From assembly GCF_030010555.1 (NCBI RefSeq), contig NZ_JASCQP010000043.1, forward strand, positions 17,440-81,439: a stretch of DNA of 64,000 nucleotides. Direction: 5' to 3'. Made by a program: the position numbers and the translations under genes. This document shows, piece by piece, positions 6,996-17,559 of the stretch (its first letter is position 1; each line of letters opens with the position of its first letter). Origin of the DNA: Halomonas rhizosphaerae (lineage in GTDB: Bacteria > Pseudomonadota > Gammaproteobacteria > Pseudomonadales > Halomonadaceae). The notes beneath the pieces are model-generated. The model searched no databases and was not told where the DNA came from. It saw nothing but the letters and a program-made list of their open reading frames with translations.

Positions 6996-9131
6996 CTACA
7001 GCTGGGGCTCGGCGGCCTCCTCGGCCTCGAACGCCGCCTTCTCTTCCGGGGTGATCTCCTTGATGGTGAGCTTCACCCGGTTGCGATTGTCGATATCGAG
7101 CACCTTGACGATGGGCTCATCGCCCTCGTTGAGGAAGTCGCGGACGTCGTTGACCCGCTCCGGCACGATCTGGGAGATGTGCACCAGGCCGTCGGTGCCG
7201 GGCATGATGTTGACGAAGGCGCCGAAGTCGGCGATGCGCACCACCTTACCGCGGTAGAGCTTGCCGATCTCGGGCTCGGCAGTGATCGCCAGCACGGTGT
7301 CGATGGCCGCCTTGGCCGCCGACTTGTCCTCGGCATAGATGCGCACGGTGCCGTCGTCGTCGAGGTCGATGGAAGCGCCGGTGTCCTCGCAGATCTTGCG
7401 GATGGTGGCACCACCCTTGCCGATGACGTCGCGGATCTTCTCCGGGTCGATCTTGATGGTGGCCATGGAGGGGGCGTTCTCGGAGACCTCGGCACGGCTC
7501 TGGGCGATCACCGTGTTCATCTGCTCGAGGATCTGCTGGCGGGCGTCATAGGCCTGCTGCAGGGCCGCCTCCATGATCTCCTCGTTGATGCCCTCGATCT
7601 TGATGTCCATCTGCAGGGCGGTGACGCCCTCGGCGCTGCCGGCCACCTTGAAGTCCATGTCGCCGAGGTGGTCCTCGTCACCCAGGATGTCGGTGAGCAC
7701 GGCGAAGCCGTCCTCATCCTTGACCAGGCCCATGGCGATGCCGGCCACCGGGGCCTTCATCGGCACGCCGGCATCCATCAGGGCCAGCGACGAGCCGCAC
7801 ACGGAGGCCATGGAGCTCGAGCCGTTGGACTCGGTGATCTCGGAGACCACGCGGATGGTGTAGGGGAACTCCGCCTCGTCGGGCAGCATCGCCTGCACGC
7901 CGCGACGCGCCAGGCGGCCATGGCCGATCTCGCGGCGCTTGGGACCGCCCATGAAGCCGGCCTCACCCACGCTGTAGGGGGGGAAGTTGTAGTGCAGCAG
8001 GAAGCGGTCCTTGCGCTCGCCCTCCAGCGACTCGATCAGCTGGGAGTCACGCAGGGTGCCCAGCGTCGCCACCACGATGGCCTGGGTCTCGCCGCGGGTG
8101 AAGATCGCCGAGCCATGGGTCTTGGGCAGGGTGCCGACCTCAATGGAGAGCGGACGCACGGTCTTGTGGTCGCGGCCGTCGATGCGCGGTTCGCCCTTGA
8201 CCACGCGCGAACGCACCACGCGCTTCTCCAGGCCGGCGAAGGCGCCCTTGACCTCGTCGGCGTCGTACTTGCCCTCTTCCTCGCCGGCGAACTGCTCCAC
8301 CGCCTGATCCTTGAGAGCGGAAAGAGCGTCCTGGCGGGCCATCTTGTCGGTGATGCGATAGGCCTCGCCGACCTTCTGCTCGAAGGCATCGGCCATGGCG
8401 CCCTTGAGGGCGGTGTTCTCGGCGGGCGGCTGCCAGTCCCACTTCGGCTTGCCCGCCTCGGCGACCAGCTCGTTGATGGCCTGGATGGCCACCTGCATCT
8501 CCTGATGGGCATAGAGCACGGCGCCGAGCATCTCGTCCTCGAGCAGCTCGTTGGCCTCGGACTCGACCATCAGCACCGCCTTCTCGGTCCCGGCGACCAC
8601 CATGTTGAGCTCGGAGCCGGTCAGCTCCTCGACGGTGGGGTTGAGGAAGTAGCCGTTGTCCTCGGTGAAGCCCACCCGCGCGGCGCCGATCGGGCCGTTG
8701 AAGGGCACGCCGGAGATGGCCAGGGCGGCGGAGGTACCGAGCATCGCGGCGATGTCCGGGTCATGGTTGCGGTCGGTGGAGAGCACCGAGCAGACCACCT
8801 GCACCTCGTTCATGAAGCCCTTGGGGAAGAGCGGACGGATCGGGCGGTCGATCAGCCGCGAGGTGAGAGTCTCCTTCTCGGTGGGACGCCCTTCGCGCTT
8901 GAAGAAACCGCCGGGGATCTTGCCGACCGCATAGGTCTTCTCCTGATAGAACACCCCCAGCGGGAAGAAGGGCTGAGCAGGATTTGCCTCCTTCTTGGCC
9001 ACCACGGTGCACAGCACCACGGTGTCGTCCATGGTGACCATCACGGCACCGGTAGCCTGGCGGGCGATGCGCCCGGTTTCCAGGGTGACGGTGCTGCGAC
9101 CGTACTGAAACGTTTTCTTGACCGGGTTCAC
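6996..9131 (-). CDS. pnp: Polyribonucleotide nucleotidyltransferase (PNPase)
   Basis: Predicted 711-aa phosphorolytic 3'-5' exoribonuclease of the RNA degradosome, the same length as the E. coli enzyme. It has two RNase PH domains, a KH domain with the GKGG loop ([17 protein letters not shown]) and a C-terminal S1 domain ([19 protein letters not shown]). The start chosen is GTG at 9131 ([11 protein letters not shown]), which has AAGGAAG just upstream; a longer frame to 9224 has no support. It lies downstream of rpsO, as is usual, with a terminator and a repeat element in the 433-bp gap. Confidence 0.96.
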   Translation of the reverse strand: MNPVKKTFQYGRSTVTLETGRIARQATGAVMVTMDDTVVLCTVVAKKEANPAQPFFPLGVFYQEKTYAVGKIPGGFFKREGRPTEKETLTSRLIDRPIRPLFPKGFMNEVQVVCSVLSTDRNHDPDIAAMLGTSAALAISGVPFNGPIGAARVGFTEDNGYFLNPTVEELTGSELNMVVAGTEKAVLMVESEANELLEDEMLGAVLYAHQEMQVAIQAINELVAEAGKPKWDWQPPAENTALKGAMADAFEQKVGEAYRITDKMARQDALSALKDQAVEQFAGEEEGKYDADEVKGAFAGLEKRVVRSRVVKGEPRIDGRDHKTVRPLSIEVGTLPKTHGSAIFTRGETQAIVVATLGTLRDSQLIESLEGERKDRFLLHYNFPPYSVGEAGFMGGPKRREIGHGRLARRGVQAMLPDEAEFPYTIRVVSEITESNGSSSMASVCGSSLALMDAGVPMKAPVAGIAMGLVKDEDGFAVLTDILGDEDHLGDMDFKVAGSAEGVTALQMDIKIEGINEEIMEAALQQAYDARQQILEQMNTVIAQSRAEVSENAPSMATIKIDPEKIRDVIGKGGATIRKICEDTGASIDLDDDGTVRIYAEDKSAAKAAIDTVLAITAEPEIGKLYRGKVVRIADFGAFVNIMPGTDGLVHISQIVPERVNDVRDFLNEGDEPIVKVLDIDNRNRVKLTIKEITPEEKAAFEAEEAAEPQL

Positions 9132-9285
9132 GGCGACTTCCTTCAACTTTTCTGTGTTTGGGTCGTTTTGACTCGGCGACCATTTTAGGGGTTGACGCCC
9201 GCGGCGGCCACCGGCTAGTGACATTTCCTGGGTATCGCCTCAGCATGCATCGCTCGGGCCTGATTTGGCGGCAAGCCCCGAAGTG

Positions 9286-9464
9286 TCGGACCATCGAGGA
9301 TGGCGCTGTGAATACCTCCCTGTACGCTACCGACGCCATGCTTCGCTCTCGCATCCTGCTCCGCCTGCAGGACCGGTGCTGGCCATCCATGGCCAGCCCG
9401 TTCGGAGCAGTACTCCTCACCCCTGGCGTAGGACCTCCTCTTCGGCTTCCCCCCAGCGCCCCTC
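9286..9464. repeat. Diverged interspersed palindromic repeat, copy A
   Basis: The rpsO-pnp spacer contains GGCGCTGTGAA (9302-9312), CGCTACCGA, GCCATCCATGGC and a closing CCTGGCGTAGGACCTCCTC...CTTCGGC block (9422-9464). The same blocks occur in the same order and orientation in the carA-dapB spacer (28531-28632). It has no coding potential. It looks like a degenerate member of a genus-specific intergenic repeat family, longer here than copy B. Confidence 0.65.
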
Positions 9465-9514
9465 GCTCTTCCAGAGCCCGATAACTACTTGAAATCAAAT
9501 AATTACCAATACAA

Positions 9515-9540
9515 AACGGGCAGCCCGTAGGCTGCCCGTT
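9515..9540 (-). terminator. Terminator downstream of rpsO
   Basis: Read on the minus strand, AACGGGCAGCC pairs with GGCTGCCCGTT around a 4-nt loop and is followed by TTTGTATTGG. It lies 25 bp beyond the rpsO stop and may limit read-through into pnp. Confidence 0.85.
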
Positions 9541-9564
9541 CCATTACCGCGTGGGATGCGTCGC

Positions 9565-9834
9565 TTAGCGGCGCAGGCCCAGACGCTGGATCAGCGACTG
9601 ATAGCGCTCGAAATCCTTGCGCTTCAGGTAGTCCAGCAGCTTGCGGCGCTGGTTGACCATGCGGATCAGGCCACGACGGGAGTGGTGATCCTGCTTGTTG
9701 GTCTTGAAGTGGTCCTGCAGGCCATCGATGTTGGCGCTCAGCAGGGCCACCTGCACTTCGGGGGAACCGGTGTCGTTCTCGCCACGACCGTACTCGTTGA
9801 CGATTGCGGACTTCTGCTCGGCTGTCAGTGCCAT
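9565..9834 (-). CDS. rpsO: 30S ribosomal protein S15
   Basis: 89-aa S15, a primary 16S rRNA-binding protein that organises the central domain of the small subunit. The sequence is full length and typical, with [15 protein letters not shown], the HHSRRGL motif and the C-terminal LIQRLGLRR. It lies between truB and pnp, as in most gammaproteobacteria. S15 is known to autoregulate in E. coli; no leader structure was examined here. Confidence 0.97.
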   Translation of the reverse strand: MALTAEQKSAIVNEYGRGENDTGSPEVQVALLSANIDGLQDHFKTNKQDHHSRRGLIRMVNQRRKLLDYLKRKDFERYQSLIQRLGLRR

Positions 9835-9913
9835 CTGTCTCTCCAGTAAGCAATATGCCTGAATGATGAGTGTGTGAGACCACGCATATTTGCAGTCTCG
9901 GGCGTCTCTCCCT

Positions 9914-10831
9914 TCAATCGGCTGCGGTGCTCAGCAGCCGTTTCGGCGCCACCTCCTGTGGCCCCGCCACCACGCCGAGGCCCAGGAAGGCCCCGTCGCA
10001 GTAGAGTCTTGCCGTCTCGTCCCCGGCCAGCTCGCCGGTCTCGACCCGGGCCGCCTGGCCATGGGTCAGCCGGCAGGCCGCCACGGCATCGACCTCGAGC
10101 CGCGGCAGGTGGTCGACCAGCACGTCGACGGGCCACAGCACCGCCTCGCGCTCGGCCTGGCCGGGCAGGGCCTCCAGCGCGTCGAGGGTCAGCATGCCCT
10201 CGCTCGTGAAGGGGCCCGTCTCCAGGCGGCGCAGCGCGCTGATGTGCGCCCCGCAGCCCAGAGCCTGGCCGATGTCCTCGGCCAGGGTACGGATATAGGT
10301 ACCCTTGCTCACACGCACTTCGAGTTCGAAGGCGGTATCGGCAAGGGCAAGAAGGCGCGCATCATACACCGTCACGCGCCTGGCTGCACGCTCGATCGAC
10401 TTGCCTTCGCGGGCCAGCTCGTAGAGCTTGCGCCCCTGATGCTTGAGCGCCGAGTACATCGGCGGCACCTGATCGATCTCCCCGCGGAAGCGCGCCAGCA
10501 CGCCCTCGACGTCGGCCTCGGTCAGCCGAGGCACCGCGCGGCGCTCGACCACCTCGCCCTCGGCATCACCGGTGTCGGTGATCGCGCCGAGCTCCACCCG
10601 GGTGCGGTAGACCTTGTCAGCGTCCAGCAGGTGGGCGGAGAACTTGGTCGCCTCGCCGAAGCACACCGGCAGCAGGCCGGTGGCCATGGGGTCCAGCGTT
10701 CCCGTATGACCGGCCTTCTGGGCCTGGAACAGGCGCCGGGCCCGCTGCAGCGCATGGTTGCTGGACAGGCCCGGGGGCTTGTCCAGCAGCAGCACGCCGT
10801 TCACCGGCAATCCGCGACGCCGCCGTGCCAT
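9914..10831 (-). CDS. truB: tRNA pseudouridine(55) synthase
   Basis: Predicted 305-aa enzyme that converts U55 in the T-loop of tRNAs to pseudouridine. The catalytic Asp47 lies in [13 protein letters not shown], and the family motifs [10 protein letters not shown] and [12 protein letters not shown] are present. Its start codon shares one base with the rbfA stop (TGATG), so the two are probably translationally coupled. It is the last gene of the rimP-nusA-infB-rbfA-truB series before rpsO. Confidence 0.96.
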   Translation of the reverse strand: MARRRRGLPVNGVLLLDKPPGLSSNHALQRARRLFQAQKAGHTGTLDPMATGLLPVCFGEATKFSAHLLDADKVYRTRVELGAITDTGDAEGEVVERRAVPRLTEADVEGVLARFRGEIDQVPPMYSALKHQGRKLYELAREGKSIERAARRVTVYDARLLALADTAFELEVRVSKGTYIRTLAEDIGQALGCGAHISALRRLETGPFTSEGMLTLDALEALPGQAEREAVLWPVDVLVDHLPRLEVDAVAACRLTHGQAARVETGELAGDETARLYCDGAFLGLGVVAGPQEVAPKRLLSTAAD

Positions 10832-11280
10832 CAGTCGCGCTCGTCCCTGTCTGCCGAACCATTGCCTGTCGAACCCTCGTCTGCCGGCCCGCGGTCGTCA
10901 TCCGCCGCCTCGTCCTGCTGGGCCTGGTCGCTGGCGACGGCCTCGTCGATCAGCGAGGAGAGTCGCTGGCCACGCACCACGCTCTCGTCATAGTGGAAGC
11001 GCAGTTCCGGCACATGGCGCAGCTTGATGCGACGGGCGATCTGGCTGCGCAGGAAACCGGCGGCCCGCTTGAGCACCGCCAGGTTCTCCTTGATGCGTTC
11101 GGGTGTCTGCTCGCCCAGCAGGGTCACGTGGACATCGGCATAGCCGAGATCGCGACTGACCTCGACGCCGCTGACGGTGACCATGCCCAGCCGCGGATCC
11201 TTGACCTCGCGCTGGATGAGCACCGCCAGCTCCTTCTGGAGCTGGTCGGCCACCCGGTCGGTACGCTTGAACTCGCGCAT
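10831..11280 (-). CDS. rbfA: Ribosome-binding factor A
   Basis: Predicted 149-aa KH-fold factor needed for late 30S maturation and 16S 5'-end processing, also linked to cold adaptation. The N terminus MREFKRTDRVADQLQKELA and the VTVSGVEVSRDLGYADVHVT strand are typical. The acidic, low-complexity C-terminal tail (after about residue 115) is longer than in E. coli. It lies 18 bp downstream of infB and overlaps truB by one base. Confidence 0.95.
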   Translation of the reverse strand: MREFKRTDRVADQLQKELAVLIQREVKDPRLGMVTVSGVEVSRDLGYADVHVTLLGEQTPERIKENLAVLKRAAGFLRSQIARRIKLRHVPELRFHYDESVVRGQRLSSLIDEAVASDQAQQDEAADDDRGPADEGSTGNGSADRDERD

Positions 11281-11298
11281 GTACGACTCCTCGAGCCC

Positions 11299-13827
11299 TT
11301 AGAGGGTCCGCTCGACCTTGACCTGATCGAAGACCTCGATCTTGTCGCCGACCTGGACATCGTTGTAGTTCTTCACGCCGATGCCGCACTCCATGCCGTT
11401 GCGCACTTCCTGGACGTCGTCCTTGAAGCGGCGCAGGGACTCGAGCTCGCCCTCGTAGATCACCACGTTGTCGCGCAGCACGCGGATCTTCTTGTTACGG
11501 AAGACGCTGCCCTCGACCACCATGCAGCCGGCCACCGCGCCGATCTTGGGTGCACGGAAGACATCACGAACCTCGGCCACGCCGACGATCTCTTCCTTCC
11601 ACTCCGGTGCCAGCATGCCGCTCATGGCCTGCTTGACCTCGTCGATCAGCTGGTAGATGACGCTGTAGTAGCGCAGGTCCAGGCCTTCACGCTCGATGAT
11701 CTCGCGGGCCGCGGCATCGGCACGCACATTGAAGCCGACCACGATGGCGTCACTGGCCAGTGCCAGGTTGGCATCGGTGCCGGTGATGCCACCCACGCCG
11801 GAGGAGACCACGGCCACTTCCACCTCGTCGGTGGAGAGCTCTTCCAGGGCGCCCTTGATCGCTTCCAGGGAACCCTGGACGTCGGCCTTGAGCACGATGT
11901 TGAGCTTGGCGGCCACGTCCTGGCCCATCTGGCTGAACATGTTCTCCAGCTTGGCCTTCTGCTGGCGCGCCAGGCGCACCTCGCGGTACTTGCCCTGACG
12001 GAAGTTGGCGACCTCGCGGGCCTTCTTCTCGTCGGCCAGCACCATGAAGTCGTCACCCGCCTCGGGCGTGCCGTCCAGGCCCTGAATCTCCACCGGGGTG
12101 GACGGGCCGGCCTCGTCGACCTGCTTGCCCAGCTCGTTGGTCAGCGCGCGGACACGGCCGTAGTGCAGGCCTGCCAGCACGATGTCGCCCTTCTTCAGGG
12201 TACCGTTCTGGACCAGCACCGTGGCCACCGGGCCGCGGCCCTTGTCCAGGCGAGACTCGACCACCACGCCCTTGCCGGGCGCCTCGGGGACGGCCTTGAG
12301 CTCGAGCACCTCGGAGACCAGCTGGATGGCTTCCAGCAGTTCCTCGATGCCCTCGCCGGTGTGCGCGGAGACATGAACGAACTGGGTATCACCGCCCCAC
12401 TCCTCGGAGATCACGCCGTGCTGCGAGAGCTCGTTCTTGATCCGGTCCAGGTCGATGCCCGGCTTGTCGATCTTGTTGACCGCGACCACCATCGGCACCT
12501 CGGCGGCACGCGAGTGCTCGATCGCCTCGATGGTCTGGGGCATGACGCCGTCATCGGCGGCCACCACCAGCACGACCACGTCGGTGGCCTTGGCACCGCG
12601 GGCACGCATGGCGGTGAACGCCGCGTGGCCCGGGGTATCCAGGAAGGTCACGCCACCGTGGTCGTCCTCCACGTGGTAGGCACCGATGTGCTGGGTGATG
12701 CCGCCGGCTTCGCCGGTGGCCACCTTGGCCTTGCGGATGTAGTCGAGCAGCGAGGTCTTGCCGTGGTCGACGTGACCCATCACGGTGACCACCGGCGAGC
12801 GGGTGATCTCCTCGCCCTCGTAGGAGATGCCCTCGAGGACCTCGGTCTCCAGCGCATCGTCCTTGACCAGCTTGGGCTTGTGCCCCATCTCCTCGACCAC
12901 GATGGCCGCGGTGTCCTGGTCGATGGTCTGGTTGATGGTCACCGCCGCCCCCATGGTGAACATGGCCTTGATGACCTCGTTCGCCTTGATCGACATCTTG
13001 TCGGCCAGGTCGGCGACGCTGATCGACTCGGGGATGGAGACCTCGCGGACGATCGGCTGGGTCGGCTTCTGGAAGCCATGCTTGCCGCCACCGCCCTGGC
13101 TGCCGCCACCGCGGCGGCCACCACGACGCTCGGCGCGCTTGGCCTTCTTGCCGCCACGGCGACGCTCCTCGCGGTCACCGCGATCGTCGTCGTCGCGCTC
13201 GCCACGGCCCTTCTTGCCGGCACCGGCCTTGGTGGTCGCCTTCTTGACGGCGGCGCGGCGCGGCTCGGGACGTCCCTCCTTGGGCGGGGCCGGGGGCTCC
13301 TCCGCGGGCGGGGCGGTGTCGAGCTCCGGCACCGGGATCTCAGGCTCGGCGGCGGCCTTCTCGGCCTCGAGCTTGGCCGCGGCCTCGCGGGCGGACTCCT
13401 CGGCGGCACGCGCCTTGGCTTCCTCGGCCTCGCGGGCATCCTTGGCGGCCTGGGCCTGCTGGGAATCGGCCATGTCGCCCACCAGCTGGCGCGGCCCGGC
13501 GTCTTCCGTCGGCTCCGGCTTGGTCTCTTCCTCGGCACGCTTGACGTAGGTGCGCTTCTTGCGCACCTGAACCTCGATGCTCTTGCCGCGCTCGCCGGTC
13601 TTGATGCGGCTGCGCGTCTTGCGCGTCAGGGTGATGCGGTTCTTCGCCCCCGCGCCGCTGCCGCCATGGCTCTTGGTGAGATAGTCGAGCAGCTGACGCT
13701 TGTCCTCCTCGGACACGGCATCGCTCTCGGACTTCTGACCGAGCCCGGCTTCCTTCATCTGCTCCAGCAGGCGGGGCACATCGCGCCCCACCTTCGCTGC
13801 AAAATCCTTAACGGTCATTTCTGACAT
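11299..13827 (-). CDS. infB: Translation initiation factor IF-2
   Basis: Predicted 842-aa GTPase that places fMet-tRNA on the 30S subunit and promotes subunit joining. It has an N-terminal IF2N domain, a long Ala/Glu/Arg-rich linker (about 100-250), and a GTPase domain with G1 GHVDHGKTS at 351-359, DTPGHAAF and NKID, then the C-terminal fMet-tRNA-binding domains. A second internal start could give a shorter isoform, as in enterics, but this was not tested. It lies 27 bp downstream of nusA. Confidence 0.97.
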   Translation of the reverse strand: MSEMTVKDFAAKVGRDVPRLLEQMKEAGLGQKSESDAVSEEDKRQLLDYLTKSHGGSGAGAKNRITLTRKTRSRIKTGERGKSIEVQVRKKRTYVKRAEEETKPEPTEDAGPRQLVGDMADSQQAQAAKDAREAEEAKARAAEESAREAAAKLEAEKAAAEPEIPVPELDTAPPAEEPPAPPKEGRPEPRRAAVKKATTKAGAGKKGRGERDDDDRGDREERRRGGKKAKRAERRGGRRGGGSQGGGGKHGFQKPTQPIVREVSIPESISVADLADKMSIKANEVIKAMFTMGAAVTINQTIDQDTAAIVVEEMGHKPKLVKDDALETEVLEGISYEGEEITRSPVVTVMGHVDHGKTSLLDYIRKAKVATGEAGGITQHIGAYHVEDDHGGVTFLDTPGHAAFTAMRARGAKATDVVVLVVAADDGVMPQTIEAIEHSRAAEVPMVVAVNKIDKPGIDLDRIKNELSQHGVISEEWGGDTQFVHVSAHTGEGIEELLEAIQLVSEVLELKAVPEAPGKGVVVESRLDKGRGPVATVLVQNGTLKKGDIVLAGLHYGRVRALTNELGKQVDEAGPSTPVEIQGLDGTPEAGDDFMVLADEKKAREVANFRQGKYREVRLARQQKAKLENMFSQMGQDVAAKLNIVLKADVQGSLEAIKGALEELSTDEVEVAVVSSGVGGITGTDANLALASDAIVVGFNVRADAAAREIIEREGLDLRYYSVIYQLIDEVKQAMSGMLAPEWKEEIVGVAEVRDVFRAPKIGAVAGCMVVEGSVFRNKKIRVLRDNVVIYEGELESLRRFKDDVQEVRNGMECGIGVKNYNDVQVGDKIEVFDQVKVERTL

Positions 13828-13854
13828 TACGACCCTCCTCAGCCCGTGACCCGT

Positions 13855-15348
13855 TTACTGTTCGTTCTCGAACCATGGCGCACGGGCAGTCATGATCAGT
13901 GCCGCGGCGCGCTCCTCGTCGATTCCCTCGATGTCCAGCAGGTCATCGACGGACTGCTCGGCCAGGTCCTCCATGGTGACAATGCCCCGGCTGGCCAGGA
14001 TGAAGGCCAGGTGGCGCTCCATACCGTCCATCTCCAGCAGGTCGTCGGCCGGCTGGGCGCCATCGAGTTCCTCCTCGGAGGCGATGGCCAGGTTCAGCAG
14101 TTCATCCTTGGCGCGAGCGCGCAGCTCCTCGATGAGCTCCTCGTCGAATTCCTCGATCTCCAGCATCTCCTCGACCGGCACGTAGGCAACCTCCTCCAGG
14201 GAGGTGAAGCCCTCTTCCACCAGCAGGCGCGCCACGTCCTCGTCGATGTCCAGGTGCTGGATAAAATGCTCGACCAGGCTGTCGATCTCCTGATCGCGCT
14301 TGTCCTCGGCCTCCTCCTCAGTCATGACGTTGAGACGCCATCCGGTGAGCTCGGAGGCCAGGCGCACGTTCTGGCCACTGCGGCCGATGGCCTGGGCCAG
14401 GTTGTCCTCGGCGACGGCCACATCCATAGCATGGGCCTCCTCGTCGACGAGGATCGAGGCGACATCCGCGGGCGCCATGGCGTTGATCACCAGCTGCGCC
14501 GGATTGTCGTCCCACAGCACGATGTCCACGCGCTCGTTCTGCAGCTCCGAGGAGACCGCCTGCACCCGCGAGCCGCGCATGCCCACGCAGGCCCCCACGG
14601 GATCGATGCGCCGGTCGTTGGTCTTGACCGCGATCTTGGCCCGCGAGCCCGGGTCGCGCGCCGCGCCCTTGATCTCGATGAGCTGCTCGGCGATCTCCGG
14701 CACCTCGATGCTGAACAGCTCGATGATCAGCTCCGGGCAGGTGCGCGACAGGATCAGCTGGGCACCGCGGGCCTCGGGATCGACCTTGACCAGCAGCGCA
14801 CGGACCCGCTCGTTCATGCGGTAGCGCTCGCCGGGGATCATCTCGCTGCGCGGCAGGAAGGCCTCGGCATTCTCGCCCAGGTCGATGATCAGGCCGTCGC
14901 GTGTCGTCTTCTTGACGATGCCGGCGACCAGTTCGCCCTCGCGCTCGGCATACTGGCGCACCACCTCGGCCCGCTCGGCCTCGCGCACCTTCTGCACGAT
15001 GACCTGCTTGGCGGTCTGGGCGGCGATCCGGCCGAAGGAGGCGTTCTCGATGCGCTCCTCGACCACGTCACCCAGCCCCAGGGGCGGGTCGCGGCGCTCG
15101 GCAAAGGAGAGCTTGATCTGGGCATCGGGCCCGTCGAAGTCATCGTCCTCGACCACCTCCCAGCGGCGGAACGTCTCGTAATCGCCGGTCTCGCGGTCGA
15201 TGTGCACGCGCACGCTGGCTTCCACGTCCTCGAAGCGCTTGCGCGATGCACTGGCCAGGGCCGCCTCGACGGCCTCGAAGATCACCTCGCGGGGGACCCC
15301 CTTCTCGTTGGAGATCGTGTCGACGACCGCCAGAATTTCTTTACTCAT
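13855..15348 (-). CDS. nusA: Transcription termination/antitermination factor NusA
   Basis: Predicted 497-aa RNA polymerase-associated factor acting in pausing, termination and rRNA antitermination. It has the N-terminal polymerase-binding domain ([20 protein letters not shown]), an S1 domain ([16 protein letters not shown]), two KH domains (including [18 protein letters not shown]) and two acidic C-terminal repeats, as in E. coli. It lies between rimP and infB; spacings of 43 and 27 bp suggest one operon. Confidence 0.96.
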   Translation of the reverse strand: MSKEILAVVDTISNEKGVPREVIFEAVEAALASASRKRFEDVEASVRVHIDRETGDYETFRRWEVVEDDDFDGPDAQIKLSFAERRDPPLGLGDVVEERIENASFGRIAAQTAKQVIVQKVREAERAEVVRQYAEREGELVAGIVKKTTRDGLIIDLGENAEAFLPRSEMIPGERYRMNERVRALLVKVDPEARGAQLILSRTCPELIIELFSIEVPEIAEQLIEIKGAARDPGSRAKIAVKTNDRRIDPVGACVGMRGSRVQAVSSELQNERVDIVLWDDNPAQLVINAMAPADVASILVDEEAHAMDVAVAEDNLAQAIGRSGQNVRLASELTGWRLNVMTEEEAEDKRDQEIDSLVEHFIQHLDIDEDVARLLVEEGFTSLEEVAYVPVEEMLEIEEFDEELIEELRARAKDELLNLAIASEEELDGAQPADDLLEMDGMERHLAFILASRGIVTMEDLAEQSVDDLLDIEGIDEERAAALIMTARAPWFENEQ

Positions 15349-15391
15349 GCCTTAGCCTCGCCAGTGAACCTGTCCTTATGCACCGAGCACA

Positions 15392-15850
15392 TCACGTGAA
15401 CTGCGGGACGACCCGCGCCTGATCGATGCCCTCGATGGGAAAGCAATATTCCTCGCCGTCGATCTGCAGCAGCACCTCATCACTCTCGACGCCGGCCAGC
15501 AGCCCCTGGAACTTGCGCCGCCCATCGAAGGGCAGGCGCAGCTTCACGGCCACCACATGACCGGCGTAGCGCTCGAACTGTTCGAGGGTGAACAGCGGCC
15601 GGTCCATGCCCGGCGAGGAGACTTCCAGCCGATACTCGCCGGGCACCGGATCCTCGACATCGAGCACCGCACTGACCTGGCGGCTGACATCGGCGCAATC
15701 GTCCACGCTGACCCCGTCCTCGTGATCGATATAGATCACCAGGCGGGAATGTTTGCCCTGGGACAGATGATCGATGCCCCATAGCTCGAACCCCATGGCG
15801 GAGACCACCGGTTCGATCAGCGCATGCAGCGCAGCATCCTTGATTGCCAC
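15392..15850 (-). CDS. rimP: Ribosome maturation factor RimP
   Basis: Predicted 152-aa 30S assembly factor. The family features [23 protein letters not shown] and [15 protein letters not shown] are clear. It is the first protein gene of the nusA-infB-rbfA-truB block and follows tRNA-fMet, the metY-rimP-nusA-infB arrangement of E. coli, although a terminator lies between the tRNA and rimP here. Confidence 0.95.
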   Translation of the reverse strand: MAIKDAALHALIEPVVSAMGFELWGIDHLSQGKHSRLVIYIDHEDGVSVDDCADVSRQVSAVLDVEDPVPGEYRLEVSSPGMDRPLFTLEQFERYAGHVVAVKLRLPFDGRRKFQGLLAGVESDEVLLQIDGEEYCFPIEGIDQARVVPQFT

Positions 15851-15971
15851 GGAAGAAAGCTCCTACAGCCGTTGCATCAGGCACCTGGCCGGGAGTGAAG
15901 AGAAGAGTCAGGTGGCTGATTGGCGTTGCCCGGAACAGCGCCGCCGTCTCCGGCTGGCAAGCTGCTAACAA

Positions 15972-15997
15972 AAAGCCCCTTCACAGGAAGGGGCTTT
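15972..15997 (-). terminator. Terminator downstream of tRNA-fMet
   Basis: On the minus strand AAAGCCCCTT pairs with AAGGGGCTTT around a 6-nt loop and is followed by TTTGTTAGC. It would end the tRNA transcript before rimP or act as an attenuator for the rimP-nusA-infB operon. Confidence 0.85.
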
Positions 15998-16066
15998 CAC
16001 AAGAAACCTGTATACCACTTCGGCTCTCTGGCATGCCCCTCAACATCTGCATGCCTGCCAGGAAGA

Positions 16067-16143
<77 letters not shown>

Positions 16144-16254
16144 TCAATCTAGGCCGGTGATTGTAAGCCCACATGACGACTTCGTCAAGCGGCAACACCG
16201 CATACTGCCAATCCTGCTTCGAAGTCCCGACGTTCATGTCGACCACTTCGCATA

Positions 16255-16341
16255 TGGTGCCGAAGGCGGGACTTGAACCCGCACGGCCATAAGGCCACTA
16301 CCCCCTCAAGATAGCGTGTCTACCAATTCCACCACTTCGGC
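16255..16341 (-). tRNA. tRNA-Leu (GAG)
   Basis: An 87-nt class II tRNA with encoded CCA, acceptor stem GCCGAAG/CTTCGGC, a long variable arm (TGGCCTTATGGCCG) and anticodon GAG in TCTTGAGGG. It lies between secG and tRNA-fMet, as leuU does in E. coli. Confidence 0.95.
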
Positions 16342-16364
16342 ATCGGGGAGGCTGGATGACGACG

Positions 16365-16724
16365 TCAGTCGCCGCTTTCCTCCAGCGCTGGCGCAGCATT
16401 ATCCACATCGCTGCCGGCATCGTCAAGGGTCGGCACGGCATTCTGCTGCTCGATCAGCTCCGCGTCGGGAATACCGGCCTCGGGCGCATCGCCGGCCTCG
16501 GAAGCGAACCAGGCCAGGGTCAGGGAGGTGGCGAAGAAGGCCACGGCCAGCAGCCCGGTGAACTTCGCCAGGAAGCTGCCGCTGCCCCGCGAGCCGAACA
16601 CGGTCTGGGAGGCACCGCCACCGAAGGCGGCACCGGCTTCGGCGCCCTTGCCCTGCTGCAGCAGGATCAGGACGACCAGGGCGATGGCGATCGCCACATG
16701 GGTCATGAGAATGGCAACTTGCAT
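16365..16724 (-). CDS. secG: Protein-export membrane protein SecG
   Basis: Predicted 119-aa subunit of the SecYEG translocon. There are two hydrophobic segments (about residues 3-22 and 51-72) joined by a Gly/Ala-rich loop (QQGKGAEAGAAFGGGASQTV) that is typical of SecG, followed by an acidic cytoplasmic or periplasmic tail. It lies 4 bp downstream of tpiA, a widespread pairing. Confidence 0.95.
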   Translation of the reverse strand: MQVAILMTHVAIAIALVVLILLQQGKGAEAGAAFGGGASQTVFGSRGSGSFLAKFTGLLAVAFFATSLTLAWFASEAGDAPEAGIPDAELIEQQNAVPTLDDAGSDVDNAAPALEESGD

Positions 16725-16728
16725 GGAT

Positions 16729-17478
16729 TCAACCTGCTGACTGACAAATGGCTAGGAAATCGTCGACCTTGAGCGAGGCACCGCCCACCAGGCCGCCGTC
16801 GATATCGGACTGGGCGAGCAGCTCGGCGGCATTATCCGCCTTCATGCTGCCGCCGTACAGCAGACGCATGCCGTCGGCCAGCGTCTGGTCATAGCGCGCC
16901 AGGCACCCGCGGATGGCCGCGTGCACCGCCTGGGCCTGCTCGGGGCTCGCCGTGCGCCCGGTCCCGATGGCCCACACGGGCTCGTAGGCGACCACCAGGC
17001 GGGCGCGCTCGGCCTCGTCGAGGGCATCGAACACCGCCTCGACCTGGCCCAGCACCACCGCCTCGGTGCGCTCGGCCTCGCGCTCCTCGAGGGTCTCGCC
17101 GACGCACAGCACCGGCGTGAGCTCCTCGGCCAGGGCCGCCCTGACGCGTGCCAGAACCGCGGCATCGTCTTCCCCGAACAGGGTACGGCGCTCGGAGTGG
17201 CCGACCAGCACCAGCCGTGCCCCGCACTCGCGCAACATCGCCGCGCTGACCTCGCCGGTGAAGGCCCCCGAGGGACGGTCGCTGAGCGTCTGGGCGCCGA
17301 CCGTCACCGATGTCTCGCCGAGCGCCCGGCCTGCCGCCTCCAGGAAGGGGAAAGGCACCATCAGCGCCACCTCCACGTTCACGGGCAGGGAGATATCGGC
17401 GAAGGCCCGGCCGAACTCCTCGACCAGGGCCAGGGAGCCGTTCATCTTCCAGTTTCCGGCGATCAGCGGCATGCGCAT
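16729..17478 (-). CDS. tpiA: Triosephosphate isomerase
   Basis: Predicted 249-aa TIM barrel that interconverts dihydroxyacetone phosphate and glyceraldehyde 3-phosphate. It has AGNWKMNG (7-14) with the catalytic Lys, LVGHSERRTLFGE with the catalytic His and AYEPVWAIGTG with the catalytic Glu. The ATG at 17478 has GAGGA upstream; a second ATG lies two codons downstream. Longer frames are not conserved. Confidence 0.96.
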   Translation of the reverse strand: MRMPLIAGNWKMNGSLALVEEFGRAFADISLPVNVEVALMVPFPFLEAAGRALGETSVTVGAQTLSDRPSGAFTGEVSAAMLRECGARLVLVGHSERRTLFGEDDAAVLARVRAALAEELTPVLCVGETLEEREAERTEAVVLGQVEAVFDALDEAERARLVVAYEPVWAIGTGRTASPEQAQAVHAAIRGCLARYDQTLADGMRLLYGGSMKADNAAELLAQSDIDGGLVGGASLKVDDFLAICQSAG

Positions 17479-17559
17479 GGGGGTTCCTCTTTCAAGGTGG
17501 TGCGAAATGGTATAGGAGGGGCCCATTCAAGACAACCGGCCCCGGGCCGCCTGTCCCGA

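Noticed and set aside
10825..13824. A 999-aa open frame antisense to infB (and similar frames antisense to carB at 24018-27056, pnp at 6954-9188, nusA at 13846-15399)
   Set aside because: Low-complexity Leu/His/Gly/Val-rich products arise from GC-rich codon bias of the true gene on the other strand; no domains or ribosome-binding sites.
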